A DNA stretch of 64,000 nucleotides from Aedes albopictus. Taxonomy: Eukaryota > Arthropoda > Insecta > Diptera > Culicidae. The notes below the pieces were generated by a model. The model saw only the letters and a program-made list of their open reading frames with translations. It was not told where the DNA came from and did not search any database. Positions 33,441-45,700 of the stretch are shown in pieces; the first letter of the stretch is position 1; each line of letters starts with the position of its first letter. The translations under genes were made by a program, and so were the position numbers. Location: the NCBI RefSeq assembly GCF_035046485.1, contig NC_085136.1, positions 325,404,175-325,468,174 of the forward strand, written 5' to 3'.

Positions 33441-33443
33441 TTA

Positions 33444-33745
33444 TGTCGTTTTCGTTTTTGTGGCGGTGCTACACCGCTTCGTGCAACACTTTTCACTACA
33501 AAAACGAACATTTTCGATGCAGTTGCGTTGGTGTGCGTGAATAAAAACCAAAATATTTACAACTTTGCAAACGCTGATTGGTGGACACGGTGCGCACCTG
33601 CTACACTCTCGAATTTTTGAGTGCTGCACTATCTTGAACGGTGTAGAAAAAGTGCTACACCGGTGTAGCACGAAAATCGAAAACGAACATTTTCGGTGCA
33701 AAAGTGCAGCACCGGTGTTGCACCACCGTAAAAACGAAAACGACA
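33444..33745. mobile_element. PIF/Harbinger-like MITE with TTA duplication
   Basis: Ends are TGTCGTTTTCGTTTTT and AAAAACGAAAACGACA, a 16-bp inverted repeat. TTA at 33441-33443 and 33746-33748 is the target duplication, typical of PIF/Harbinger. Subterminal GGTGCTACACCG and CGGTGTTGCACC also pair. Length 302 bp, non-coding. Confidence 0.75.
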
Positions 33746-33768
33746 TTAATTTTTACTTAAGCCTAGTA

Positions 33769-34002
33769 CACTCAGAAATAAAAGTATACACAGAATTACT
33801 ATTATTTATGCATTTTGTATCGGCATCTCTATCACTCTCTTTCTGTTTTCATGCTATCTGGTGCTTCGCCTGGGTTGACGAAACACTTCTCTTCAACCCA
33901 GGCTAAACGGCAGATAGCATGAAAACAGAAAGAGAGTGAGAGAGATGCGGATACAAAATGCATAAATAATAGTAATTCTGTGTATACTTTTATTTCTGAG
34001 TG
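33769..34002. mobile_element. 234-bp foldback MITE
   Basis: Arms of about 100 bp pair across a short loop near 33890. Ends are CACTCAGAAATAAAAGTATA and TATACTTTTATTTCTGAGTG. TA dinucleotides flank both ends (33767-33768 and 34003-34004). Confidence 0.85.
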
Positions 34003-34085
34003 TACGCACCTGGTAAGGAAAGCACTCAACAAAAAATCCCTCTAATTACCAAAGGAATTTTGACAATTGATTAGTATGGGAGGAA

Positions 34086-35890
34086 ATGTCAGTTTTCCTT
34101 GGGGAATAATAGGAGGCAATCAGTGGAGTACTAGATTGAAAGTAGTGAGCTGAATTTTTGTATGGTGAGATGATCACCCGCATAACCACAAACTGTAAAT
34201 GAAACGTTTATCATACTGTAAATGACCATTAGCAATTGTCATAGAACCATTTCTCAGACTATCGGGCATAACACTAAGCGAACCATTCCATGTACAGATT
34301 TGCCAGTTTGACAAATGGTAATCCGCCAATTTACAGTATGTAGAATAGGCGGTTAGAATAGGTTACCATAAAAAATCGCTCGTTTTCTCGAACAAATTTT
34401 TCGCAATACAGTATAAGATATGGTCAATATATTATCCAGTTTTTCAGACAATTCACTGCATAACAAATGGTTATAGAACAGTTTAACAATAAATTTAGAA
34501 GAAAAACTAACACTGTCTTGGTTACTATTGATTTATGGTCTTCCATTGTATTTTAAGCGTGTAATATATGGTTCGGGTATGTTTGAACTGTTTAAAAATA
34601 AAAGCGGTTTTGCGTTCTTTGGATATTCTTTATTAAACAAATCCAAAGCCTGGGCTCGGTATTACCTATGGTGATTAACTGATAACTGGAGATTACTACG
34701 GTGAGAGCGGATTTCTAATCGCAAGCAGCGTTCAATATCCGCCCGCTTTCGCACAGTCGGCCTCCTCGCAGTCGCACAGTCAGGCCGGATCCTGTAATTG
34801 AGTTCAAGTTCCGGCATCCTGCAAAACAATTAGTATTATGCTTTTGGTCGAAATACGAAGTGACCGAACGTGTGAAAATTGATTTTTAACCTACTTAGAA
34901 ATGCCGCAACTCAATTTGGATTAGTGTATATTGTTGCTCTTAATTAGCCTCATGATGCGCAACAGAAAAAATAGATTCCAATTTACTTCGCAGCTGCAAC
35001 TTCGCATGTGCTTCTAGCGACGACTTCGATTTGGTGGTGCGACGATAATATCTGATGAAATATAGCACAAAAAACTAAATGTGCAAAACTTACCCTTGTT
35101 TCATCCAGACCGCTCCAGCCGCTTTAAACCATCTTCCAAGGCAAGTTTTTAGTTTGTTGTTTATTCAACTCGCGGGCGACAGATTTTGTTTTTTATTTTT
35201 CTTCTAAATGCAAACTGCAAAGTTCGATCGGTACAGATACTAATAAAAGCTACTATTTGACAAACTGTTGAATTCAAGTGGCATACAGTGAAATGCACAT
35301 GTGTAAGTGTGTTGCGCAAAGAAATCGCAAACCGTTTGAGAAAAGGTTACTCTGCATTGCCACCATGCCTCTTGAGTTTTTGGTACCATATTGTTCGATA
35401 ATTTCTGCACAATATGACAAATTGTTACAACTTGATATGGTTTTCGTAAACCGTTCTTTATGGTCGGATGCTTCGAGTTTCATATTTTCAACAGAGGTGG
35501 TACAGTAACAGTATTTGGTAAAGGAGACATACTGTGTGGAGATTAACACAAACAGTATTTTGTTATGCGGGCAATTCTCCATTTCTGCAATGAAATGGAG
35601 CAAACAGCGTGGGTTATATGATTTCTTGACTAATTTGATGCTATTTGAGCAAAAGTTTGGGTAACTGTGATGTTGTATTATTTATTTCTTGCAACTTAAA
35701 CAACACAGTTACCTGAACTTTTGCTCAAACAGCATAAAATTGGACATGAAATCATATAACCCACGCTGTTTGCACCATTTCATTGCAGAAATGGAGAATT
35801 GATCATCTCACCATACAAAAATCCAGCTCACTACTTTCAATCTAGTACTTCACTGATTGCCTCCTATTGAACGGAACATTTTTCCGCAAG
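34086..35890. mobile_element. Large terminal-inverted-repeat element, about 1.8 kb
   Basis: The left arm 34107-34172 (AGGAGGCAATCAGTGGAGTA, then GAAAGTAGTGAGCTG and TTTTTGTATGGTGAGATGAT) is the reverse complement of 35803-35868 with few mismatches. Weaker pairing continues outward (TGTCAGTTTTCCTTG with CAAGGAAAAGTGACA). A second hairpin element, 35570-35799, lies near the right arm. Interior text from 34200 to 35540 has no transposase frame. An AATAAA on the - strand near 34635 and splice-like signals nearby do not add up to a gene. Superfamily is unknown. Confidence 0.7.
35570..35799. mobile_element. Nested 230-bp foldback MITE
   Basis: CAATTCTCCATTTCTGCAAT and GCAGAAATGGAGAATTG are inverted, and about 100 bp of each arm pairs (AACAGCGTGGGTTATATGAT with ATCATATAACCCACGCTGTT). 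It separates TTATGCGGG from GATCATCTCACC, which are adjacent in the opposite arm of the larger element, so it inserted there later. Confidence 0.8.
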
Positions 35891-36136
35891 GAAAAGTGAC
35901 AGCTCCATTTGATTTGCCCGGCAGGCGTTACGAGCGTTACACAATTTTCATTTCTTTTTAGCTGCAGACCGCTCAAGAAATTTTGACAACGAAATCATTT
36001 CTTGACCGTTTCTTGTCCTATCCTTTTCCACAGTACTTTTCAGGTGCGTACTACACTTTAAACTTGACAGTTCGATAATAGGCCTTATCAGTTGACAGGT
36101 TCGCATATGCCACTGTTTATAACTGCCGAACAAAGC
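35891..36136. other. No recognised feature
   Basis: Unique-looking sequence between the large inverted-repeat element and the microsatellite. No frame or repeat is recognised. Confidence 0.3.
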
Positions 36137-36138
36137 CT

Positions 36139-36470
<332 letters not shown>

Positions 36471-36613
36471 GACGTATTGATCGGGTTGTAGCAGTTCAGA
36501 TGTAATATTACATAACAGTTTTTTTCTGTGCATGAAACCTAAAAATGCACCATACAATTGAGTTCTTTAGGGATATCCGGAATATTTTAAAATCGGATTC
36601 TCCACCCAAAAAT

Positions 36614-38448
36614 TGTTGAATGGTAGGTACATCCTTGGAGGTGCATCACACAGCTCAGTGGAGAGCTAGGTTTCAACTGGTAGGTAAATGGAAATAAATT
36701 GTAAATATGTTATACCTAGATTGAATAAAGGAGAGGCACTGAGCTGGTAGCGATATCAGTCAGTGCCTGGGTTTGGAGAACAAAGCCTCGCCTGTGTTTT
36801 TATTTCCATCAGGTTATGGGCCCAGGGACGCCCTGGTGGTGGTTCGGGAAGCGAGGAGACCGAGGTGCGGTATCCAAGATACGATGAGGAGGCCAATACC
36901 CGATGAGGTGTCAAGATGCGATGAGGCCTGGTGCCAATATTCGTTGAGACACCAAGATGCGGTGAGGGGACCAACACAGAGGCAGAGGGTGCTGGCTGAT
37001 CGATGGAGCTGGATGGCAGAAGGTACTTGAGGCGGAAGACGCTTCGAGCCAGGAGGAGCTTGGTAGCCTCTTAGTAGCAGACGTAGCTTGGAGCCAGGGC
37101 CTGGTAGCAGAGTCTGCTTGGAGCCAGGAGGAGTCTGGTAGCTCGGTTGCTAAGGAGGAGCTTGGTAGGCTGGAGGAGTACGTGGCCAGGTGAAGCTCGG
37201 GACGCGTCAGATCTGAGAGTGTGTGATGAGGAGGAGTGTTGGTAGGGTAGGAGTGGTAGGTACATCCTTGGAGGTGCATCACACAGCTCAGTGGAGAGCT
37301 AGGTATCAACTGGTAGGTAAATGGAAATAAATTGTAAATATGTTATACCTAGATTGAATAAAGGAGAGGCACTGAGCTGGTAGCGATATCACACACTTAG
37401 AAAATTTAACCGGACTCGGTTGAATTTCAACCGAGTTTTTATCTGCTGAACGCTCGGTTCGCCGCTCGGTTCACGAATGTACAATCGAGCGTTCGGTAGA
37501 CTTTATTTTATGTCAAAATGACAAATTTACCGAAAAAACTCGGGTAACATATGCTGATACAACCGAACATCGGTTGAATCTTTTTTTACCGAAAGCTGTC
37601 AAAACAAACGAAATTCGGTTCTTTGAATCAGGACAGGATTTCATTCGAAATAATTTCACTAGGAAAATATCGAAATAAAAGTTTTTAAATTTCTGATGTA
37701 GGATAAGAGTGATTTATTATTTTCGTAAATTCTATGCATGTACATATTTCAAATATTTTAATTGTGTTTCACATTCACACTTGCTCTTTCATGACATAGA
37801 TTGGATAACCGCAAACGGCAAAATGGTTGCCACGATGAACAATCTACACACCTTTGCCTCCTCGCCGAATTTCCCAAGGAATTTCCCGAAGATGCACTAC
37901 GATATCTCGTAGATTTTTGCTGGAATACCTCTTGCCTGAAAACCCAAATAATCAATCAAAATATTTCACAAGGATAATTAAACAATATTGCTTATATTTA
38001 CCAACTCTGCGATTAAAATTCACGACCCGATAGCAAGGACTTCAGAGTTACGTTCGAAACAAAAATGGCTGATTGATGACTGCACAACCGAGTTTTCGGT
38101 TGAAATATCCGACGTGAAGTTTACCCGCTTGACGTTTATACAATGTTTGGTATTTTTCTCTAGATTTACCGAGTTTTCTCGGTTCTTGCCTACCGAATTC
38201 GTAAATAATGCTGCGTCACCGAAGTTCTCGGTTTATCTGACATTCAGATTGATGCAAATTAACCGAAAATCAGTTACTTTTCAAAACATTAGAACAAAAA
38301 GCATATTTTAAACCGATTTTATCGGTACCTTGTGGTGAACCGATACTATTCGGTAGAGAAAAGAACCGAGTTCGGTATTAAATTTTAAGTGTGCAGTCAG
38401 TGCCTGGGTTTGGAGAACAAAGCCTCGCCTGTGTTTTTATTTCCAACA
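36614..38448 (+). mobile_element. Copia-type miniature LTR element (TRIM-like)
   Basis: LTR1 (36614-36811) and LTR2 (37237-37391 continued at 38394-38448) share over 150 bp, begin TGTTG and end TTTCCA.CA. AAAAT precedes LTR1 and follows LTR2 as a 5-bp target duplication. Directly after LTR1 is GGTTATGGGCCCAG, complementary to the anticodon arm of initiator tRNA-Met, the internal primer used by Drosophila copia. A purine tract GATGAGGAGGAG precedes LTR2. The 425-bp interior lacks gag-pol. LTR2 is split by a 1-kb element at 37392-38393. Confidence 0.88.
37392..38393. mobile_element. 1-kb element with many ACCGA/TCGGT motifs
   Basis: Ends CACACTTAGAAAATTTAACC and its inverse (TTAAATTTTAAGTGTG) are imperfect inverted repeats. 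LTR1 shows the empty site (GATATCAGTCAGTG), so the insert and a CA duplication can be read exactly. More than fifteen ACCGA or TCGGT words occur, many in pairs such as ACCGAG...CTCGGT. No transposase frame. CAC ends, a short duplication and dense subterminal motifs suggest a CACTA/CMC-type element; that is inference. Confidence 0.8.
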
Positions 38449-38956
38449 AAAATTAGGCGAAATCCAAAATTTCATATTTTTTGGAGTGCGGAAACTATTT
38501 TTAAAATGCATTTATAGTTCGCATGGGATTTTTTTTTGTTCGGGTCGAACTGTCATTTTATCGATTGTACTGTCATTATATCCATGAAAATTAAAACTGT
38601 TTTGTTATTTTAACCATCAAAACAAAGCTATTGGAATTCAATAAAATCACGTTACTCAGTAAAATGAGCTCTATCGATTAGGCTATAGAAAATAGCAATA
38701 TTTTATACACTAAACAACCCAATTAAAAAATGTCAAATTAGCAGGGCTCTACGGTACTTATTTTCAGATTTCTCGTTTTCTCGGCGCGAATGCACGAAAG
38801 TGTAACGCACCATAACGCCACAGTTGGACAATCCGTCATTATTCATGTTTGTAAACAAAATTTCGCGAGTAAAAGTTCGTGTTTCCACCATTTTTCAGAT
38901 TTATTTAACAAAATCCAGTGAAATTTCTATTATCTCAAATAGTTTTCAATTGAATA
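38449..38956 (+). other. Arl2 upstream region
   Basis: 5' flank and likely 5' UTR of Arl2. A-T rich without a clear TATA box. No other gene or repeat is recognised. Confidence 0.35.
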
Positions 38957-39579
38957 ATGGGATTTCTAACGATACTAAAGAAGATGAAGCAAAAAGAGAA
39001 GGAAATGCGAATACTGTTGCTGTAAGTAGAACCATCTAAAGATTTATTTGCAGGGCCCACTCACCGAGCCGATGACTAATCCTTTGCAGAGGTTTGGACA
39101 ATGCTGGAAAAACGACCATCCTCAAGCGGTTCAACGGGGAACCGATCGATCAGATTTCACCCACACTTGGATTTAACATAAAAACACTAGAATATAACAA
39201 CTACACCCTGAACATGTGGGACGTGGGTGGCCAAAAATCGCTTCGATCGTACTGGCGGAACTATTTCGAGTGCACGGATGGTTTGGTGTGGGTGGTGGAC
39301 AGTACCGATCGGATGCGGATGGAATCGTGCCGAGAGGAGCTCGCGGTGCTGTTGCAAGAGGAGCGACTGGCGGGTGCCACACTGCTGGTGCTAGCTAACA
39401 AACAGGATCTTCCGGGGGCGCTGACGGCCAATGAGATAAGGGAAGTGCTGCAGCTGGAGAAGATTGAAACGCATCATTGGGCGATCTACGGGGTCAGTGC
39501 CGTCACCGGAGGGAAGCTGGTCGAGGCCATCGACTGGCTGGTGGATGACATTTCCAAACGGATTTTTACACTAGACTAG
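38957..39579 (+). CDS. Arl2: ADP-ribosylation factor-like GTPase 2
   Basis: Two exons, 38957-39021 and 39090-39579, joined by a 68-bp GT-AG intron, encode 184 aa, the usual Arl2 length. The protein begins [20 protein letters not shown], the Arl2 N-terminal helix. The P-loop is GLDNAGKT, switch I includes SPTLGFNIK, switch II is [10 protein letters not shown], and the guanine-specificity motif is NKQDLPGA. Arl2 works with tubulin cofactor D in tubulin folding and microtubule dynamics, and in release of lipidated cargo by its effectors (family knowledge). Gly2 is present but Arl2 is generally not myristoylated. The gene converges with the CLIPB protease, and only 121 bp separate the stop codons. 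Confidence 0.96.
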
Positions 39580-39594
39580 TCTCGCGGTAAGTGA

Positions 39595-39618
39595 TTTATT
39601 CCATAAATATTATTTATT
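39595..39618 (-). terminator. Two - strand poly(A) signals of the CLIPB gene
   Basis: TTTATT at 39595-39600 and 39613-39618 read AATAAA on the - strand, 83-106 bp past the protease stop codon and 16-39 bp beyond the Arl2 stop. Use of these signals would make the two transcripts overlap at their 3' ends. Confidence 0.55.
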
Positions 39619-39700
39619 TTCAAGCTTAAATATTAAAATGAGTTTTTGGCAATGAGAAATCCCTGTACAGGTTGAAATGCGTTAGGGGTGAGGGTGGCTT

Positions 39701-42700
39701 TCACGATGGTTGCAAGTTCTCCACGATCCAGTCCATGTACTGGCCGACTCGGGTGTAGATGCTGGGAACGTTCTGCGTACCACAGGTGTTGCTTCCGACG
39801 GAAACCACCCCGAACTGGATGAAGCGCGGCGCTTTGTTCAGCTTGCCAACCATTCCCAGTGGTCCGCCAGAATCTCCCCGGCAGCTGTCGACGAAACCTT
39901 TACCGCCGGCGCACATCTGTTTGTCCGTTAGGGTGATGTACAGCTGGTTGCGTTTGAAGATTTGCATGCACTGTTCGTTGTCGATTCGGGGAAGGGTTGC
40001 CTTCTGGAGGACATCCGACAGCTGGTCGTTCTCTGTTTTGCCCCATCCGGTGAGGATGTACCGGGGGAAGATCATTTTCTGGAAATCTGCCGTCACCGGG
40101 AGGCAGATTGGCTTGATGTGGTCTGCAAGGAAAAAAAATTTCTTTTGTAAATCAAGATTTTTCTAATGGATTCGATAAATTTAACTTGAATGGTAACTTA
40201 AAAAATGTTTAGAGGTCTTTTACTACAATTTTAGAAATACAGGAGGTTTTTCCACAAAAAAACCCGGTCCAACGACCTCATGGCATTTGGCTCAAATGTT
40301 CGTTCCCAGGTACCCATAGTACTCACCTTGAAACTTGACCGCATGCCGCAACCTAATCAGCCCAATGTCGTTGGAAAACTTGGGCATATTGTACTGCGGA
40401 TGGATGATGGATTGTTCCACCTTGACGTCCAGTACCGGTCCGGCACAGTCCTCATCCCGTGCTTGGCAATCGACATCGGTCTTTTTGTTATGCTCTCCCA
40501 ACCGGACGTGGTCTCTAAAATAAGGAAATTCTTTAGTATCCTATCTATTAACCGAAATCCATCATCAAACTCACAGTGTTTTGCTCTTGACCTTCAGACA
40601 GTGGGCCGCCGTCAGAACGTAGCGTTCGTTTATCAACGACCCGCCGCATCCATCGACAACGTCCCCATGGAACTCCCGATACCGCAGCAGGGCCATCCAG
40701 GGAAATTCAAACACTCCAGTAGCTTCGCCGTTGGAAATCCGCTCGTCCGTTGTGACACCGCAATCCGTTGGCAGGAGCGATTTGACCGGATCGATCTCGT
40801 TCAGCTGGCAGCACACGGCGTATTTCACATCCGGCAGGTGGCAAACCGATTGGCGGATGTACTGCAGCTGGGGTGCCGAAATTGGCCTTTGCAGGGTGAA
40901 AATCTTGATGATGTTCCGACATCGGTCCACCGGTATGCACTGACCCGGGGTGTTGCTAGGTGTGGTACAGGTTGGACTTTCTAAAACGAGAAATGGTGAA
41001 TGCGATTTTCGGGTTAGTTTATGTTTGCCAAGGGTAAATATAGGTATGCATTATTTATGCAGACACGAGCGGACCAAATTCCATTCCATACATTCATACA
41101 GTTCAATAATCTCGATTTACGTGGTCGCACTTCGGCGCCGCCGATGAATCATGGTCATAATTGTAACAAGGTGGGCGGGTAGCAAGTAAGAGGCTGTCTT
41201 CGATGACATTTTCTAGTCTGATGACAAGATGATCAGGCGCTACAAAATATTTCTACGCGGGAAATCACACAGACGTCGCTATGCTGGTGGCATTATTATA
41301 TAGCTCTTGCATTCGAGAGGGGTTCAAGATCTACTTTTCTGATACAAGTATTTATAAGGAGTGAATCAGTATTCCTGTTGCAACTCGCGATCGATGATTG
41401 GTGTAGAGGCATTTCGCTTTATTAGCATAATATTGTAGCACGTTGTATCGACACACAACTTGCGATGATGGGTGATTCCCCTTACAGCAGGGAATCTCAA
41501 AAATGTTCAGTTCGCGATGCTAGTGGAAAGAATTTGAAAGGGTGCTCAAGGCTTATCTTCTTCTTCTTTTTTTCTCTTTATTTGAGAGACTTTCAGCCCG
41601 TGACACTCTATCTTTTGATTTATTTTACTTGGCGTAGTGTCCCAAAGAGACAAAGCCTCTTTCTTAACTTAGTGTTCTATGAACACTTCCACGATTAGTA
41701 ACTGAGAGCTTCCTCTGTCAATCGCCATTGGCTTGTGTATATCGTGTGGCAGGCACGAAGCTACTCTATGCCCAAAGAAGTCAAGGAAACTTTCTTCATG
41801 GAAAGTACCCGTGCGCTTAAAGCATCGCCATACAGCCAATGCTTCTATATTATACTCCTTCAAGCAATGCTTAGCCTTTGCCCAGCAACTCCTTATGTTT
41901 ATCTCCTCGTGGAACCAGTCAGACTACGACCTTAGATCGACCCCGGTGGAAAGTTCGGTCGTAAGAAGTCGGACAGAAACGAGGGTTTGCTTATACAAGC
42001 CTCAACATCCGTTCTCCGGATTAGGAACGACTGATCGTCGTCCGAGAGGCTCAGAACTCTAGTCTAAACTATTGTCAACTAAACGAGGATCAACGAACAC
42101 CAGAACAACATGAGAAACAGGTCTAACTCAACACCTCCTAGAAGCAGGACACAACTTCGATTTCGCAAACACGGAAATTCCAGAAAGGATCGATAGCCAG
42201 GCAAGCAGAACCATTACGGAGGCCTTCAACATTAAGCCGTGACGACAAAATTGTTAACATACAGCGAGAATGTGAAGGGATCGACTCAGCGTACAACGAT
42301 CTAGTGGGTAAAATCCGATCGCTCTCAACACATACGAACAGACCAAATCGAGTGACGCATACGAACTAACACGAAGATAGAAAGAAATGTGAAAAGGGAC
42401 GTTTAGTAATGAAGCCATACTGGTGGCAAGAACATTGATTTATACTTCATAATAGCAAGAACATTGAGTAATACTTGTAAGTGGATGAAGAAAATTGTAA
42501 GACATTTTTGACGCTATTTTTCTTGGTATTCCTTTTTGATTTTTTTCCGGAAAAAAATCAAAATCCTTCCAGGATTCCTGATTTCCAACCGATTTCTCCT
42601 GGAGTTTTTCACGGGGATGCTATTTCTTCCCGGAATTCCTCCAGTGTTTTGCTCAAAGTAATCTTCGCAGGATTTCTACCAGAATTTATCCCAAATACTC

Positions 42701-45700
42701 TATAAGAATTTCTGTCTTACTGTCGGGATAAATCGTAAAATTTCTTTCGGCATTCCTCATAGAAATTTTACACGATTCCTTCCGGTGTTCCTCTTGGGAC
42801 TTCCCCAGAAGATCTTCCCAGAATTTCTTTCGGAGTTGCTAAAGGAGTCATTCCTGGGGTTTCTACTAAAGTTCCTCCAAGGGTTTCTGAAGGAGTTTTC
42901 ACGAATTTAATGCAAGAGTTTCTCAAAAGATTTCTTTCATTTTTTTCCTGTGATATCTTCAAACAATTGGTTTGGGCTTTTTTCGAGATGTTCTTCGGTA
43001 TCCTACAGAAATTGCTTAAAAGTTTTCGCGAGGTTTATTTTGAAGTTTTACCTGAGATTTCTCTCGGAGTATCTCCTGGAACTTCTCTCAGAAGATTCCT
43101 TCCGATGTTGGTCATGAGATGTCTCTCAGAGTTTTTATTAATTTATCCTGGACTTTCTCCTAATTTTTTTTCCAGAGTGCCTGTAGGGTATTCCACAGGA
43201 GTTATTGCTGATATTTCCCATTGAATTCTTCTCTTGCATTCTTTCAGAGCCAGGCTGTTCCTTGTAGTTGTACTGGATTTCTTGAAGTGATCCAACTGAG
43301 TTTTTTTTTTACAGATATTCTCTGCATTATTTCCGAAATTCTTTCCGGAATCTTTTCCAGAAATTGTCCCGAGATTCTGGATACTCCTTTAAGGATTTCT
43401 CCCAAAGTTATTGCAGGTTTTTTACGGGATTCTTCTACGGGTTTTCCTCAGAATGTCTCCTGAGATAACTTACAAAATATCGTATAAGAAATTCCTTGAG
43501 AAATATTCGAGGGAATTCAAATAAAATCTAGCGAGAAACTCCGCAAAGTGTTTTTGAAGAAATCTCGACAGGAACTTCAGGAAAACCCTGAGAAAAAATG
43601 AGACACCTCGAAAAAAGTTATAGGTAATAGTAATCCCGAGAAGAATTGAACGATTGATTGATTTGTCTTTATTAAATAGACTTTCAGCCCTTGGCTGGTT
43701 CGTCTCTTCCGAGAAGAAATATTAAGGACATCCAAATAGGAATTCTGAAAACCTCATAGAATCCTGAAAGCAGCTACGGCCGAAGTTCCGGAAGGGAAAT
43801 ATCGGAAAACTATCAGTTAAAATCCCGACACAAACTATTGGATAGCTATTCCGGAAAACCACAAAAAAAATAAACGGACAGTGGCTTCAGCCGGCGGCTG
43901 TACCGATTGAACGAAACTTAACACGGAGTGGCTACGCATAAGAAGCTATTCTCGTGAAAAATTTCATCGCTTGGAGCGGGAATCGAACCCTCATCCATCC
44001 GGACTCTAACCGCATGGCAACGAGGCTCAACCAATGACATTCTTAAAAAAAACTTTGAATAGTTTTGGATGAATCCAAGAATGGGAACACTAGGCCGTCC
44101 CTTATTTTGCAGAAAATGGAAATGTTATAAGTTCGTTGTTGGAAAATGATCGTTTTAGCTAAAAAATGATCGTGTCAAAATTTGAAGTCATTATCTCAAG
44201 GCTAAGTGGTCCCTCAAGGGGCCTAAAGTTGTCAAAAATTGTATGGGACCAAAAAAACATGAAATTTTTTTCGACAAAAAAATACGCTAGTCTACTAAAA
44301 CCGGTGATTTTATGACCCTTAAGGGCCAACAATGTGCTTAGATTTGCGATATCTCTACTCGTTTTTGAGTTATGGAACAAAATAAGTTAAGTTTCCTTCG
44401 GAATCTAAAAAAATTGTCAAAAATGCTGATTTTTCAGTTGTTTTGTGTCAATATCTTGGAAATGAGTAGAGATATCGCAAATCTAAGCACATTTTTGGCC
44501 CTTCAGGGTCCTAAAATCACCGGTTTTAGTGGAATAGCGTATTTTTTTTATCGATAAAAATTTCATGTTTTTTTGGTCCCATACAATTTTTGACAACTTT
44601 AGGCCCCTTGAGGGACCACTTAGCCTTGAGATACGGACTTCAAATTTTGACACGATCATTTTTTAGCTGAAACGATCATTTTCCACTAAGGAACTTATAA
44701 CATTTCTAAATTTTGCAAAATAAGGGACGGCCTAGGGAACACTCACTTGCAAAGAGTTACACTCATTTGCTGTTTTCTCAGCTCAGAAGCGTGCAATGAA
44801 AAAATGATGTATGGACGACTTTTGCTTATTGTGGTTTTGTCTACAAGTTTGCCGAATAGAGTAGAGGTCGCACACGCATGCCAAAATCGTGAGGGAGCTG
44901 CGAAAGCAACTCTCCACGAGGTGAATGTAAATTACACTCACCTCGTGGAGAGTCGCTTTCACCGCTCTGTCACGACTGAGAAAACAGCAAGTGAGTGTAA
45001 TTCTTTGCAAGTGAGTGTTCCCATCCCTGCTCATCAGAGTAGTTTGGTTGGTCTGGTACATTCCAAATGAGTTTGGGGATGGTCCGTACTATTCCAATAA
45101 GGTCATAGATAATAGTTAGATATACGATGACAGAGTTTAAAGCGAATTTAAGTATTGTAACGACTGAAAATATCAAAGACGAAACTTCAGAATAGTTTGG
45201 ACGATCTTGATTGTTTATAATAATATCTATAAGTCTTCGAGCAGGTCCAGTAATCATAGTTTTGATTATGCAACGTTACTCTGCATTGCGGATATGACTA
45301 TTGTTACAAGTATAGATTTTAGGTTTGTTTTGAAGACCTACGTTATTCTAATAATGTCAATGAGTGGATTCCGAGCTTCCAAGAGACTCACGGATTACAG
45401 TAGATTATGCAATGTAACAATTCTAGCATTGGGCAAATTTGGCTGAGACATCGATTTTTGTGAATCGCTTCGAATCGGACCAGCATAATCGATTCACCTA
45501 AATCGAATACTTTGAATCGATGTTTTCACATCGATTCGGCATTATTAACTGTTGCAAAACCATAAAATGTTTGCAGCATGGAGTACAAGTTAATGGGATG
45601 ATTTAGTTGTCTAAATAAATTTAGTATCATAAATTGTACATCGAACCATCTCTGGAGGAATTCCAAGATGAATCATTGGAGAATTGGAGAATACCCGAAG

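Noticed and set aside
34700..34830. Small cysteine-rich - strand exon (CDCEEADC)
   Set aside because: An in-frame stop precedes it and no matching upstream exon could be found.
35090..35150. Short - strand exon-like segment (LGRWFKAAGAVW) with a GTAAGT donor
   Set aside because: There is no start codon in frame and no downstream exon in phase.
41130..41225. Alternative CLIPB first exon (short - strand frame starting MSSKTAS)
   Set aside because: Its possible donor leaves two bases and exon 2 needs one, and the peptide is not a good signal sequence.
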